From: Paenibacillus ihbetae
GTDB taxonomy: Bacteria; Bacillota; Bacilli; Paenibacillales; Paenibacillaceae
Assembly (NCBI RefSeq): GCF_002741055.1
Contig: NZ_CP016809.1
Coordinates: 1,634,501 to 1,698,500, forward strand
Direction: 5' to 3'
Length of the DNA: 64,000 nt
The translations under genes were made by a program, and so were the position numbers. Under the pieces are notes generated by a model. That model saw nothing but the letters and a program-made list of their open reading frames with translations, was not told the origin of the DNA and did not search any database. Below, one piece after another: positions 42,850-51,535 of this stretch. Within the stretch, counting starts at the first letter, position 1; each line of letters begins with the position of its first letter.

Positions 42850-44253
42850 CTATGCCCTTCTTCGCCTCACGGACGTTCTGCGTAATCGACTCTTTATTGC
42901 CCGGCGCCTAGCTTTCCTAAGCTCTAATCCTCTGCTTCTGCGGGCAGTGCGCTGACGCGGAAACGAAAGGCCTCGCTTCTTCCGCTTCCGTCCCCGGCCT
43001 TTATGGCGTGATCCCGGCAGCAAATGCCGGAACTGGATCGACTTGTTGATTTGGAACCACGAAGGCTGCTCCGTCATCCAGCGCGTAACCATGCCGTTGA
43101 CGCGTGCCCTGTAGAGTTCAGGACCGTAGACGGACACCACCTGCGCCCGGTTTTGCTGGCCCAATGCCTCCCCTTGATCGGATTGCTCCAGAACAACCGC
43201 TACCTTATCCGCTAAAGAGGCCGGGCTTGAGGGCTCTGCCAGCATCTGCGGACATCCTACAGCCGTAAGCATTTCCGCTAACCCGCCGGCAGCGTAGGCA
43301 ACGACCGGTTTGCCATAGAGCAGTCCCTCAAGGGCCGTTAGCCCAAACCCTTCCGGAACCAGACTCGGCACCACCACGATATCCAGCGCAGGGTACACTT
43401 GCCCCATATCCTCCTGGGCGCCTGCAAATATGAACCGGCTTTTCGCGCCGGCAGCTTCGATGCGTTCCCTGCACTGCTTCTCATAGCCTGGATCCATCAC
43501 GCTGCCTACGATTAGAAACAGCGCTTTGGGGTACGCGTCCTTAAGGGAGAGTGCCATGTCAATAAAATGATGCACGCCCTTCGTTTCGATGAGAAACGAG
43601 GAGATCATGCCGATAACCGGAATGTCCGGGCCGATGCCGAGCCTGCTCCGAAAGGATGCCCGATGTTCGGGCCACGTTTCGGGTTGAATGTCGAAATCGT
43701 TCCAGGACGGAGGAAGAATCGTCATCTTGGACTGCCTGACATCCACAGGAAAATGCTGAGCCACGGATTCGGAGATACTGATGATCCAGCTGCTGTATTG
43801 GTTGATCAGACTGGCCGACAGGTGGGCGTACCCGTTATTCGTAATCATCTCGGTCAGCTGCCACAGAACCGGGATACCCAGCTTCTTTCCCGCTACAGCC
43901 GGAAGCAAATGCACGCAGGTGTTGGTAACGATGACGCTCGGCGACTCGCCAGCGATCCACTGGACGAAGGAGCGGAATACCGAAGTGGATACGAGCCTGT
44001 CAGCCTCGGCAAGCAGGCCCGGACCGGGAGTGTATATCCCGTGCAGCAGAGGAACCTTGTAGATTCTGACATCATGCCCCGACGCTCTGGCAAGGGTTGT
44101 CAGTCTGCCTTCATTCGGAGCAACCAGAACGCATTCGAAATAAGGAGAGATTTGCTGGCAGAAGAACAGGAGCAGCTTTTCCGCTCCCGTAATGCTTGTC
44201 GGATTACAAACGTGCGAGAATATCAACATCTTCGGTTTAAGGACCATCGGCAT
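42850..44253 (-). CDS. GT4 glycosyltransferase with very basic C-terminal tail
   Basis: A GT-B fold transferase. N-terminal Rossmann domain from MLIFSHVCNPTSITGAEKLL and C-terminal donor domain with GAQEDMGQVYPALDIVVVPSLVPEGFGLTALEG (E-x7-E signature, given by its core). After about residue 405 the protein leaves the family fold and ends in about 60 residues dominated by R and K (RKARRRAIKSRLRRTSVRRR core). The ATG at 44253 is 9 bases after TGGAG; a longer GTG start at 44316 is possible but has no ribosome site before it. It probably extends the spore-surface glycan; the basic tail may bind nucleic acid, acidic polymer or the coat. Confidence 0.85.
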   Translation of the reverse strand: MPMVLKPKMLIFSHVCNPTSITGAEKLLLFFCQQISPYFECVLVAPNEGRLTTLARASGHDVRIYKVPLLHGIYTPGPGLLAEADRLVSTSVFRSFVQWIAGESPSVIVTNTCVHLLPAVAGKKLGIPVLWQLTEMITNNGYAHLSASLINQYSSWIISISESVAQHFPVDVRQSKMTILPPSWNDFDIQPETWPEHRASFRSRLGIGPDIPVIGMISSFLIETKGVHHFIDMALSLKDAYPKALFLIVGSVMDPGYEKQCRERIEAAGAKSRFIFAGAQEDMGQVYPALDIVVVPSLVPEGFGLTALEGLLYGKPVVAYAAGGLAEMLTAVGCPQMLAEPSSPASLADKVAVVLEQSDQGEALGQQNRAQVVSVYGPELYRARVNGMVTRWMTEQPSWFQINKSIQFRHLLPGSRHKGRGRKRKKRGLSFPRQRTARRSRGLELRKARRRAIKSRLRRTSVRRRRA

Positions 44254-44401
44254 TGTCCGCATCTCCAGTAACCGTGGTTTGAACGCAGTACCGGATGCGA
44301 TCCACCTCCTTTTCACCCAGTTGGTACAATATATTAGAGAGACAAAGATACCGTAACGACACTTGTTCCTCCAGCATTCAACTATTTATGGCTTCATGCC
44401 C

Positions 44402-45523
44402 TTAAGGAAAGATGACCGAGAGCAGCGTATTCAGGCGGTGCGCATAGGTATGCTCCTGATACGTTCTCTCAAGCGCGCGGTGCGCAATGTCTTTCCGATG
44501 CTGATCATTCGCAAGATAATATTCGATTTTCTCCAGCAGCTCGCTTTGCGAGCGATACGTTTCAATCTCGATGCCCGGCGTATAAAAACGCGCCATATCC
44601 TCACGCTCATCAACAAGCTGCAGCGTTCCGCAAGCATTGATCTCGAACGTCCGCGGATTCGGCGATGCCGCAGGAATTCGGCCGCTGTTCTGATTGATAT
44701 CATCGTCATCGACAGCCCGGTGCAGGTTAATGATGATTTTGGCGCTGTTGTAGACGTCTGCAGTATCCGCAGGACCCATCCACTTATTGACTTCGATCCG
44801 GTTGTTAAATCTGGCGTACCCCGGAAGCCGTTCCCACCAGTTGCCGCTGATGAACGTGCGATGCCGCATCAGATGATCCATAATGGGCTCGAAAAAACGG
44901 ATCCGTTTCGGGTAAGCCGTGCCGACGAATCCGATGTCCCGGCTCGCTGCAGCCGGCATGGCGATGGGGCGGTAATGGATCGGGAATGCGCCGAACGGCA
45001 AATAGTGAACCTGTGCGCACCCCAAATTCTGATAATGCGCTACGCAGTTGAGCTCCAGCGTAAATATATAATCATAGTGATGAATCCAGCCCACCGATAT
45101 ATCCGTGTAGTACGGATCATCCGTCATCCAAACGGCGGTTCGCAGTCCCATTGACCGAATGGCGTCCATCTGATCCACAGGCATATACATGCCGTCCAGC
45201 ACCAATACAAGATCCGGTCGGGTTCGGCTAGCCTCTGCGGCCACATCCTGCTTCGCATCGGACACGGTCACTTGCGTAACCATCGTATGCAGGGTAGCTA
45301 TAATCGCCTCATCGATCGGAGAGTACGGAAAGCCTTTACCCGAGCTGACAAATAATACGTGCAGATTCCGCAGCGGAGGTGCGTACACCACCCGGTTCAC
45401 GATTCCTTGCGACTTTCCACGGAAATAACCTTCCATATAACCCTGGTGCAGGCCGGAGCTGCGCCCTTGCTGGTAGGCATCGGCAGCAGCACGCTTCGGG
45501 CCTGCGGCAAACATTCTGGGCAT
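44402..45523 (-). CDS. cgeB: CgeB-type glycosyltransferase with N-terminal GX3 repeat
   Basis: A 373-residue protein. Residues 20-40 carry six glycines at exact period 4 (G20, 24, 28, 32, 36, 40). The rest is a CgeB/DUF3880 region (HVLFVSSGKGFPYSPIDEAI, WMTDDPYYTD) and a GT-B donor region (NSAKIIINLHR, NPRTFEINACGTLQLVDE, EKIEYYLAND). CgeB proteins modify the outermost spore layer in B. subtilis. The ATG at 45523 follows AGGAG by 8 bases. It is the second of two adjacent paralogues; the other is at 45570-46652. Confidence 0.88.
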   Translation of the reverse strand: MPRMFAAGPKRAAADAYQQGRSSGLHQGYMEGYFRGKSQGIVNRVVYAPPLRNLHVLFVSSGKGFPYSPIDEAIIATLHTMVTQVTVSDAKQDVAAEASRTRPDLVLVLDGMYMPVDQMDAIRSMGLRTAVWMTDDPYYTDISVGWIHHYDYIFTLELNCVAHYQNLGCAQVHYLPFGAFPIHYRPIAMPAAASRDIGFVGTAYPKRIRFFEPIMDHLMRHRTFISGNWWERLPGYARFNNRIEVNKWMGPADTADVYNSAKIIINLHRAVDDDDINQNSGRIPAASPNPRTFEINACGTLQLVDEREDMARFYTPGIEIETYRSQSELLEKIEYYLANDQHRKDIAHRALERTYQEHTYAHRLNTLLSVIFP

Positions 45524-45569
45524 CCGCTTCACTCCTAACGTTTTTGAGTTTTCCGACACAAGCATTCGT

Positions 45570-46652
45570 TCATAACGGAATTTTTCCCAGCAGCTCGGGA
45601 AGCCTGTGCGCATAGGTGTGCTTAGACATCGTAGAGGCAACCGCACGCATGGCTATGCTCCGGCGGTGATCCTCGTTCGCAAGATAGTAGGAAATCTTCT
45701 GCTTCAGCTCCTCGACCGAACCGAACGTTTCGATGTCGACGCCGGGTGTATAGTACATGGTTAAATCCTCGCGGATGTCCGTGAGCTGCAGTGTTCCGCA
45801 AGCATTGATCTCAAAGGTCCGCGGGTTGATCGAGCGTCCTTGCAGATTCATAATGTTGCGATTGTCGCTCCCTCTTTCGCTTGGGCGGTGCAGATTGATC
45901 ACGATCTTCGCCCCGTTATAGAACTTCACGGTTTCGGCTGCCGGGATGAATCCGCTGTACACGAAAGGCGACAACTCCTTGAAGCGGGCCAGCCTCTCCC
46001 AAAATCCGCCGATAATGCGCACGCGCTTACCGGCCAAAAACGGAGCCAGCTCATCGAACAAGGCGGCTCGGTTTCGGAAGGCGTTGCCGATAAAGCAAAT
46101 ATCCGACTGATAGGCAGGCCCTGCCATGGTCGGTGTAAACAGCTCCGGATGAACCGCGAGCGGCATATAATGCACCTCCCGCGCTCCCACGCTTTGATAC
46201 AGCGGAACACAGCTGAGCTCATGCGTGAACACGAAGTCAAAGTGCCGGGACAGCTCGGGCGTTTCATCCGTGAAATAGGGGTCATCCACGAACCAGATCG
46301 CCGTCCGGAAGCCCTGCTCACGCACTTGGTCCAACGATTGACGGAAGGAGTCCGGAAATACATGCAGACCGTTCATGACCAGAACCAGGTCCGGTTGTAC
46401 CGACAGCGTCGTCTCCAGCAAGGCTTCGGGCTGCCCGACGATGCATTTGCGGACCATGCCGCCCAGCGCCTTCGTGACCCCTTCGTCAATCGATTCAAAC
46501 CCTTGGGGAATGTACAAAATTTTTGCATCGAAAAATGGCGGCGCTGCAGGCGGTATGCGCTCCACAAGAGCGCGATATCCTCCTACGCGGTAGCCCTCGT
46601 TATAGCCGGCCTGATAGCCTTCCTTCTGACCTTTACGCATCGCTAAACTCAC
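45570..46652 (-). CDS. cgeB: CgeB-type glycosyltransferase with N-terminal GX3 repeat
   Basis: A 360-residue paralogue of the next gene. G8, 12, 16, 20 and 24 form the period-4 repeat (KGQKEGYQAGYNEGYRVG). CgeB region: KILYIPQGFESIDEGVTKAL, WFVDDPYFTDE, DFVFTHELSCVPLYQS; donor region: FYNGAKIVINLHRPSE, NPRTFEINACGTLQLTD, LKQKISYYLANEDHR. The start is a GTG at 46652 with a weak AGGGTGA site. It opens a unit running to 38906 with few gaps. Confidence 0.88.
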   Translation of the reverse strand: MSLAMRKGQKEGYQAGYNEGYRVGGYRALVERIPPAAPPFFDAKILYIPQGFESIDEGVTKALGGMVRKCIVGQPEALLETTLSVQPDLVLVMNGLHVFPDSFRQSLDQVREQGFRTAIWFVDDPYFTDETPELSRHFDFVFTHELSCVPLYQSVGAREVHYMPLAVHPELFTPTMAGPAYQSDICFIGNAFRNRAALFDELAPFLAGKRVRIIGGFWERLARFKELSPFVYSGFIPAAETVKFYNGAKIVINLHRPSERGSDNRNIMNLQGRSINPRTFEINACGTLQLTDIREDLTMYYTPGVDIETFGSVEELKQKISYYLANEDHRRSIAMRAVASTMSKHTYAHRLPELLGKIPL

Positions 46653-46791
46653 GGCTTTTCACCCTGTCTTTTGTGAGATTTGCTCAGGTTCATATAACTA
46701 TATGCCGGGAGGACGGATGCATCATGGACGACTGTCCACTAAAGCCAAGAAATTGGCGCATGCCCGTTATGCATGAAGGCTTGTCCCATCC

Positions 46792-46834
46792 AAAAAGCGG
46801 TTCTCATGGATGGTCTGTTCCATGAGAACCGCTT
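46792..46834 (-). terminator. Terminator after the small-protein operon
   Basis: AAGCGGTTCTCATGGA / TCCATGAGAACCGCTT, 16-bp perfect stem with an 8-base loop and TTTTT on the minus strand. Confidence 0.88.
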
Positions 46835-46846
46835 GAAGCAGCTCCT

Positions 46847-47158
46847 TCATGAGATTGGAGGGGGAGGGGCCGCCAGACCGTCTTCATAGCCTTTCGCGAA
46901 TCCGGCTTTGAAGCCTTCGTCATAAGCTTGGCTGAAGCCTTGATTATAGGCCTGGGAAGATACCGGAAATGCGCGTCCGACCCTTCTCAATCGGTAGCGT
47001 CCCCGTGCTCCCCGGCGCCTGGACAATCCGGATTTGGCCCGGCGCCGGCGTCTCGGGCCTTGAACCACCTTCAGACGATGCATGCCGGGAAATACTCTTC
47101 TGCTGCCGGCCGGCCGAATTCTTCCTCTCTTTCGTACGGCAGAAACCTTTATTTTCAT
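46847..47158 (-). CDS. Basic Arg-rich protein with C-terminal GX3 repeat
   Basis: A 103-residue protein not assigned to any family I know. Residues 1-65 are strongly basic (for example GPRRRRRAKSG and SRRRGARGRYRLRR). Residues 71-94 are a period-4 aromatic-glycine repeat (YNQG FSQA YDEG FKAG FAKG YEDG), then a P-rich end. It shares the repeat with three glycosyltransferase-like proteins in the same region and the basic composition with others, so it may be a scaffold or coat linker. AGGAGG precedes the ATG. Last gene before a strong terminator. Confidence 0.8.
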   Translation of the reverse strand: MKIKVSAVRKRGRIRPAGSRRVFPGMHRLKVVQGPRRRRRAKSGLSRRRGARGRYRLRRVGRAFPVSSQAYNQGFSQAYDEGFKAGFAKGYEDGLAAPPPPIS

Positions 47159-47181
47159 GTCAAAAAGCCTCCTGTCCCGCA

Positions 47182-47481
47182 TCAATTCATTCTTGCGATG
47201 TTCTCATTCGGGCTTGCCGAGCATCCGTCCGCTAGCCAGGGCGATGTCGGATTTCCCGTCTTCGTCCGGTTCAGCGATATGCCGGTCAGCATCTCAGTCA
47301 TCACCGACTGGTAAGCGGTCAGAAGCCTGATATTCTCCGCAAGCGTACGCGCAGTCACATCGGAGTGGGCTGAAATGTCGGCGATGCTCTCCAATATACC
47401 GGCAAGGGCCTCCTGGCTTCTCGCAATCGACGAGACGATCGCAACTCTCGCCGCATGTTCACGGTGAGTGCGCGTCATCAT
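47182..47481 (-). CDS. Small helical protein, paralogue set member 1
   Basis: A 99-residue mostly helical protein of unknown function. It contains ARSQEALAGILESIADIS (about 20-37), a segment shared in form with the two genes upstream in the operon. The C-terminal 30 residues are polar and loop-like. The start overlaps the stop of the preceding gene (TAATG). Confidence 0.75.
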   Translation of the reverse strand: MMTRTHREHAARVAIVSSIARSQEALAGILESIADISAHSDVTARTLAENIRLLTAYQSVMTEMLTGISLNRTKTGNPTSPWLADGCSASPNENIARMN

Positions 47482-47789
47482 TAATCGGAATCTCCAAAGT
47501 CAAATTCATCAAACCCTCCGCTAGCGCTCCGCTCCTCCGTACCGATTGCGATCCGCAAATTCCGGCATAGTCCGGATCCGATCCGTGTCAGCCCCTCAAT
47601 CTGCTCCACGATTTGCTCGTGAATGGTCAGGGTATCCTTCAAGCCATTCATGGCAGAGGGCTCCTGCGAAACGACCCATTCACGGACTTTTTCCGCTTCA
47701 ACGGCCTTCCCCTCCAGTATCAAAGAGGTCTCCCGCTGAATAGCGACAGCTGCATCCAGCATACGCATCAAAGACTCTTCTTTGCTCAC
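47481..47789 (-). CDS. Small helical protein, paralogue set member 2
   Basis: A 102-residue helical protein of unknown function. MLDAAVAIQRETSLILEGK resembles the S-Q-x-x-L-A-x-I-L-E segment of its neighbours. A second helix (HEQIVEQIEGLTRIGSGL) and an acidic tail ending DEFDFGDSD follow. It sits between two similar small genes in the same operon. Confidence 0.75.
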   Translation of the reverse strand: MSKEESLMRMLDAAVAIQRETSLILEGKAVEAEKVREWVVSQEPSAMNGLKDTLTIHEQIVEQIEGLTRIGSGLCRNLRIAIGTEERSASGGFDEFDFGDSD

Positions 47790-47826
47790 TTTATATTCCC
47801 GCCCTTGTCATCCGGTGTAGGACCGG

Positions 47827-48117
47827 TTATTCTTCCTCATGCTCCCGAAGCTCTTTCAGCACGATCTCCAGGTTATCCGCCGCAGTCTGCTGCAAATCGG
47901 CCATCGCGTTCAGGTAGGCTACGATGCTGCGGTTGATTTGCTCCGCCTGACCGCCGGAAGACCGCGCTCCATCGGCCACTCGGAACTCATATTCAGGCAA
48001 TGCATGTATAATTTGCGCCATGCGAACAGCAGAATGGCGCTGCGCCTCCAGAATCCGAGCCAACTGCTGCTGAGAATGCGAGAGATGCGCAAGCATATCA
48101 TCGATCCGGCTTTCCAT
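47827..48117 (-). CDS. Small helical protein, paralogue set member 3
   Basis: A 96-residue helical protein of unknown function. LSHSQQQLARILEAQRHS (about 11-28) is the clearest copy of the shared segment. A second helix ends in LEIVLKELREHEEE. The ATG at 48117 is 9 bases after AAGGAG. It is the first gene of the small-protein operon, behind a SigK-like promoter at 48150-48178. Confidence 0.77.
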   Translation of the reverse strand: MESRIDDMLAHLSHSQQQLARILEAQRHSAVRMAQIIHALPEYEFRVADGARSSGGQAEQINRSIVAYLNAMADLQQTAADNLEIVLKELREHEEE

Positions 48118-48149
48118 GTCAGTACACTCCTTCACTCTCATCTACCCTC

Positions 48150-48178
48150 CAGCATATGCGGAGAAGGGATTCCCTGTG
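48150..48178 (-). promoter_or_regulatory. Candidate SigK promoter of the small-protein operon
   Basis: On the minus strand CACA (48175-48178), 16-base spacer and CATATGCTG (48150-48158). Same form as the gerE promoter candidate. Confidence 0.4.
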
Positions 48179-48234
48179 CCAAACCCTTCATCTTCATGCT
48201 TTTTCGATCACAAGCGGAAGCTTGCCAAGAACAC

Positions 48235-48262
48235 AAAAAAGCCGCCGGAATCACGTAGCGGC
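48235..48262 (-). terminator. Terminator at the end of the glycosyltransferase operon
   Basis: GCCGC / GCGGC stem with a 12-base loop and six T on the minus strand. It overlaps the last codons of the 243-residue gene ending at 48251. Confidence 0.7.
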
Positions 48263-48982
48263 CGTTTCGTTCTCTTCGAATAGATCCGATCGGAGGATGC
48301 ACTGCGGCTTCTCCAGCCGTTCAAGCCACTTCTGCAGATGCTCCTCCACCGTTGCTGCGCCCTCGTCCTCCCATCCGGTTTCGGCCGGCACTTTCCGCCG
48401 GAACATCACGCAGCCGATCCTGCCCTTTACCGTCTGCTGCTCGGGAAGTGCAAACTGCTCCGGAATTGGTTCAGGCAGGCCGCCCCAAGCTCCGGACGCA
48501 GCATATACGACCTTGGCTTCCGGATGATGCTCAAGCTCGTAAAGCATTTCGCCAAGCCAGTTATCGCGTACAGGAGCGGAGCCGGCCAACACGGCAATGT
48601 ACTCGCCAAGCGAAACCTTCATGGCCCGGTTGACGACTTGAACCAGGGTTTCCCCCTGGTCGCCTCTAATATGCCGGAGCGCTCCGCTTCGGTCGTGAAA
48701 ATACCGCCTGCTGGCAACCGTCGCACCGGCATCCGCAATAAGCACCTCGTAAGGATGGCGCGTTGCCGCCTCTAATTGCTGGATAACGCCGATCACCCCA
48801 TCATCGTGAGGACGGGCGGGAATAATGATGCTCGGTCCTTCGAATACCGATCCTCTGTCTTCCCGCCCGAGCTGATACCCCAATGCATATCCCGCTTGGT
48901 AACCGGCGCGGTAATGGCCGGAAGCCGTCCCTTTTTCCTCTATAGGATGGAATGCTATGCGTGCAGTGCGGCGTCTGTTCAT
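48251..48982 (-). CDS. GT2-like glycosyltransferase with N-terminal GX3 repeat
   Basis: A 243-residue protein. A short basic start (MNRRRTARIAFHP) leads to YRAGYQAGYALGYQLG with G27, 31, 35 and 39 at period 4. Then a GT-A-like domain: SIIIPARPHDDGVIGVI, YEVLIADAGAT, GETLVQVVNRAMKVSLGEYIAVLAGS. The usual D-x-D is weak (VLAGSAP instead of the common DDD-type), so activity is uncertain. The start overlaps the nucleotidyltransferase stop by ATGA. Last gene of its operon. Confidence 0.8.
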   Translation of the reverse strand: MNRRRTARIAFHPIEEKGTASGHYRAGYQAGYALGYQLGREDRGSVFEGPSIIIPARPHDDGVIGVIQQLEAATRHPYEVLIADAGATVASRRYFHDRSGALRHIRGDQGETLVQVVNRAMKVSLGEYIAVLAGSAPVRDNWLGEMLYELEHHPEAKVVYAASGAWGGLPEPIPEQFALPEQQTVKGRIGCVMFRRKVPAETGWEDEGAATVEEHLQKWLERLEKPQCILRSDLFEENETAAT

Positions 48983-49710
48983 GGCAGAACATCCTTCATA
49001 TGAGCAGCCGCCTCCTGTAAGGACTCAAAGGTGCCGGCGTCACACCACCACTGCTGCAGAATGTCATACATCAGCCTGCCGTCGGCAGCGTACAGATTGT
49101 TGACATCCGTAATCTCCAGCTCGCCTCTCTCCGAAGGATGGATCCGGCTGATGATGTCGAACACCGCATCATCATACATATAGATTCCGGTCACTGCTTG
49201 ACGGCTGCGGGGATTAATCGGTTTCTCCTCGATGAAAAGGAGCTTTCCGCTCCCGTCCTCGGCAAATACGGGCACGCCATATCTATGCGGGCGATCGGTC
49301 GGGCTAAGCAGTACCATCGCGGTTCCCGGAGGCTGCCCCATATATTTCTGAATGAATGGCTTCAATTCATCCTGAAACAGATTATCGCCAAGCAGAACGA
49401 CAAACTTTTCCCCGGGCCGGATATAACCTTGCGCCAGCTCCAGCGCTTCAGCAATCCCGCCGGCCTGTTCCTGGACTCTGTAGGTCAGGTTCACGCCGAA
49501 ATCCCGGCCGTTCTCCAAATACTCTGCATATAATCCAACGGACTTGGAGCCGGTAATCAGCATGATATCCTCGATACCGGCTTGACGGAGCTTGTGAATG
49601 CCGTATGCGATCATCGGATGCCTGCCTACTGGAAGCAGGTGCTTATTCATATATTTCGTTAGCGGAAGAAGACGGGTTCCGTTTCCTCCCGCCAGCAATA
49701 CCCCCTTCAT
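48979..49710 (-). CDS. Sugar-1-phosphate nucleotidyltransferase (RmlA/SpsI-like)
   Basis: Makes an NDP-sugar from NTP and a sugar-1-phosphate. 243 residues. Motifs GGNGTRLLPLT with the following K-x-x-x-K-H-L-L-P-V, LGDNLF with the metal D, FIEEKP and TGIYMYDD. Close in plan to glucose-1-phosphate thymidylyltransferases such as SpsI of the B. subtilis spore polysaccharide operon. No rmlBCD set is next to it, so its product may be dTDP- or UDP-glucose. Overlaps genes on both sides by ATGA. Confidence 0.9.
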   Translation of the reverse strand: MKGVLLAGGNGTRLLPLTKYMNKHLLPVGRHPMIAYGIHKLRQAGIEDIMLITGSKSVGLYAEYLENGRDFGVNLTYRVQEQAGGIAEALELAQGYIRPGEKFVVLLGDNLFQDELKPFIQKYMGQPPGTAMVLLSPTDRPHRYGVPVFAEDGSGKLLFIEEKPINPRSRQAVTGIYMYDDAVFDIISRIHPSERGELEITDVNNLYAADGRLMYDILQQWWCDAGTFESLQEAAAHMKDVLP

Positions 49711-50468
49711 GATGCGTCACCTCTCTCCTCGATGAACTGTAACGGATCCACCTTCCATTTATCTACAAACCGCCTGCGGTTCCGCTCCACCAACTCTTGG
49801 AACCCTCCGGGATACCGGTTTCGGAAGCTCGCGCTTCCCTCATGGTGTACCAGCACATTACCGGCTACCAGCAGCTTGAATCCGGCCAGGCGGGCACGAT
49901 AGCAGTAATCATCATCCTCATAATGTCCCGGGGAATACATCTCATCCAGCAGGCCGATACGCTCCATGACCGTACGTTTAAACAGGTAGCATAACCCGAC
50001 GATGCGGTGGACTTCCCTCCACTTTGCGGGGTCTGGCACATTCCAGGACTCGGCCTCGCGAATAAAGCCCGCTAAATCGCTGTATCCGACCTTCACCTGC
50101 TGGATGCCGCTGGCGTAATTCGTTACAGGTCCGACAATCCCGATGTCTTCCCTGCTGTACAGCGCATCCAGCATATAGGACAGCCAGCGGGGCGAGGCAA
50201 AGCAATCGTTATTCAACAAGAGCAGATTGTCGCCGGAAGCGATCCGCAGGCCGCGATTGCAGGCAACGGGAAACCCGGCGTTGTCCGGAAGGGATACAAG
50301 CGTCAGCTTCTCACGAATACAATATGCAGCTGTACCGTCACGGGAACCGTTATCCACCACGATTATTTCATAGGGCACGCTGGTGTGGGCCCGGATATGC
50401 TCGACACAGGTCCGAAGAAGATGAAGCCCGTTAAACGTTGGAATAATAATGCTCGTCAGTCCGCTCAT
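49707..50468 (-). CDS. GT2 glycosyltransferase
   Basis: A 253-residue family 2 transferase of the rhamnosyltransferase-like sort. SIIIPTFNGLHLLRTCVEHI, IIVVDNGSRDGT, NAGFPVACNRGL, LLLNNDCF (D-x-D equivalent N-N-D) and GHYEDDDYCYRARLAGF. No membrane helix. The ATG at 50468 follows GGAGGAA and overlaps the previous stop (ATGA). Confidence 0.92.
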   Translation of the reverse strand: MSGLTSIIIPTFNGLHLLRTCVEHIRAHTSVPYEIIVVDNGSRDGTAAYCIREKLTLVSLPDNAGFPVACNRGLRIASGDNLLLLNNDCFASPRWLSYMLDALYSREDIGIVGPVTNYASGIQQVKVGYSDLAGFIREAESWNVPDPAKWREVHRIVGLCYLFKRTVMERIGLLDEMYSPGHYEDDDYCYRARLAGFKLLVAGNVLVHHEGSASFRNRYPGGFQELVERNRRRFVDKWKVDPLQFIEERGDAS

Positions 50469-51535
50469 ATACCGTTCCTCCGTATTGCGAATTCGTCCCG
50501 GGACACCTGTCCCCATTGCAGCCGGGTGCCGGCATTCTTCATGGCTTCCACCAGGGCCTCGATATGATCTCCGATGATCATCCGGGCTACCGGGTTATCC
50601 TTGCCCCGGTTCATCGTTCGTCTACGGTTAACGCTGAGCACATCTACCGTATGAACCGCCTGGATTCGAAGTCCTGCCCGGATGGCAAGCGTCTGCGCTT
50701 TCGGCGGAACGGCAAGGTTGTCGTATCCGATGATCTCGATCGCCCTTCTTGTCAGGGCGTGAGGGACAGCGGTCATCGAATTCGCCTCCAGGTCATCACG
50801 TCCAAGCATCCGGTTAAGAAAGGTCTTGCAGCGGGTGACCTCATCCTGCCGGTCAAACGCAGGCAAGAGAGGCATAATATCATTGAGCGCCACATCCACG
50901 CCCCGGTCTGCCGCCACCAGAAAGGCGGACAGCAAATGAGCGGACACCGGCATATCACCGTCAATAAACAAAACGAAATCTCCCGTACTCATCTTGGCTC
51001 CGATTCCGCGCGCCACATCATGCCCAAGCCGCTCGGCGATATGAACGACGATCACGCCGTCGAAGGAGCGTGCTGCCGCAAAACTGCCGTCCTGGCTTCC
51101 GTTCACCACCACAATAATTTCATGGAAGGGAAGCTGCTTGAGCTCTCTCAGTACGGCCGGCAGCGAACCCGCCTCGTTGCAGGCAGATACAACCACCGAA
51201 GGACGGCCTGTCAGCGGCGGCATCAGCGGGGCGGGAATCTGGCGGCCGGAGCTTCGGGCGAAGCCGCCGCGGAAGGATTCCGCAAGACCGGGCAGCAGGC
51301 GAAACAGCTGTCCGGCCGGCAATGCGGCCGACGCCAGCCACTGCCCGAACGCGGTCGCTGCGGCGCCTCCTCTTCTTCCTGCCAAGCGGCCTGCCATCGC
51401 TGCCGCCCTTCCCCACCTGCCGCTCCGCAGGAAACGTAAGCCCGCATGCCGAACTGCGCTTCTTCGCGGCCGCCTCCGGCTGCGCCGGCGGAATAGGGCT
51501 GATGCTTTGGGGCCATGCCTTTTCACACTCGTCAC
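50465..51535 (-). CDS. GT2 glycosyltransferase with Arg-rich N-terminal extension
   Basis: 356 residues. About the first 100 are rich in R, A and G (RRRSRRRPRRSAVRHAG) with no known fold. The GT-A domain follows: SVVVSACNEAGSLPAVLREL, EIIVVVNGSQDGS, GHDVARGIGAKMSTGDFVLFIDGDMPV with the D-x-D. It is paralogous to the next gene upstream (shared S-M-T-A-V-P-H-A and V-P-P-K-A-Q). The GTG at 51535 overlaps the upstream stop (GTGA). Confidence 0.88.
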   Translation of the reverse strand: MTSVKRHGPKASALFRRRSRRRPRRSAVRHAGLRFLRSGRWGRAAAMAGRLAGRRGGAAATAFGQWLASAALPAGQLFRLLPGLAESFRGGFARSSGRQIPAPLMPPLTGRPSVVVSACNEAGSLPAVLRELKQLPFHEIIVVVNGSQDGSFAAARSFDGVIVVHIAERLGHDVARGIGAKMSTGDFVLFIDGDMPVSAHLLSAFLVAADRGVDVALNDIMPLLPAFDRQDEVTRCKTFLNRMLGRDDLEANSMTAVPHALTRRAIEIIGYDNLAVPPKAQTLAIRAGLRIQAVHTVDVLSVNRRRTMNRGKDNPVARMIIGDHIEALVEAMKNAGTRLQWGQVSRDEFAIRRNGI

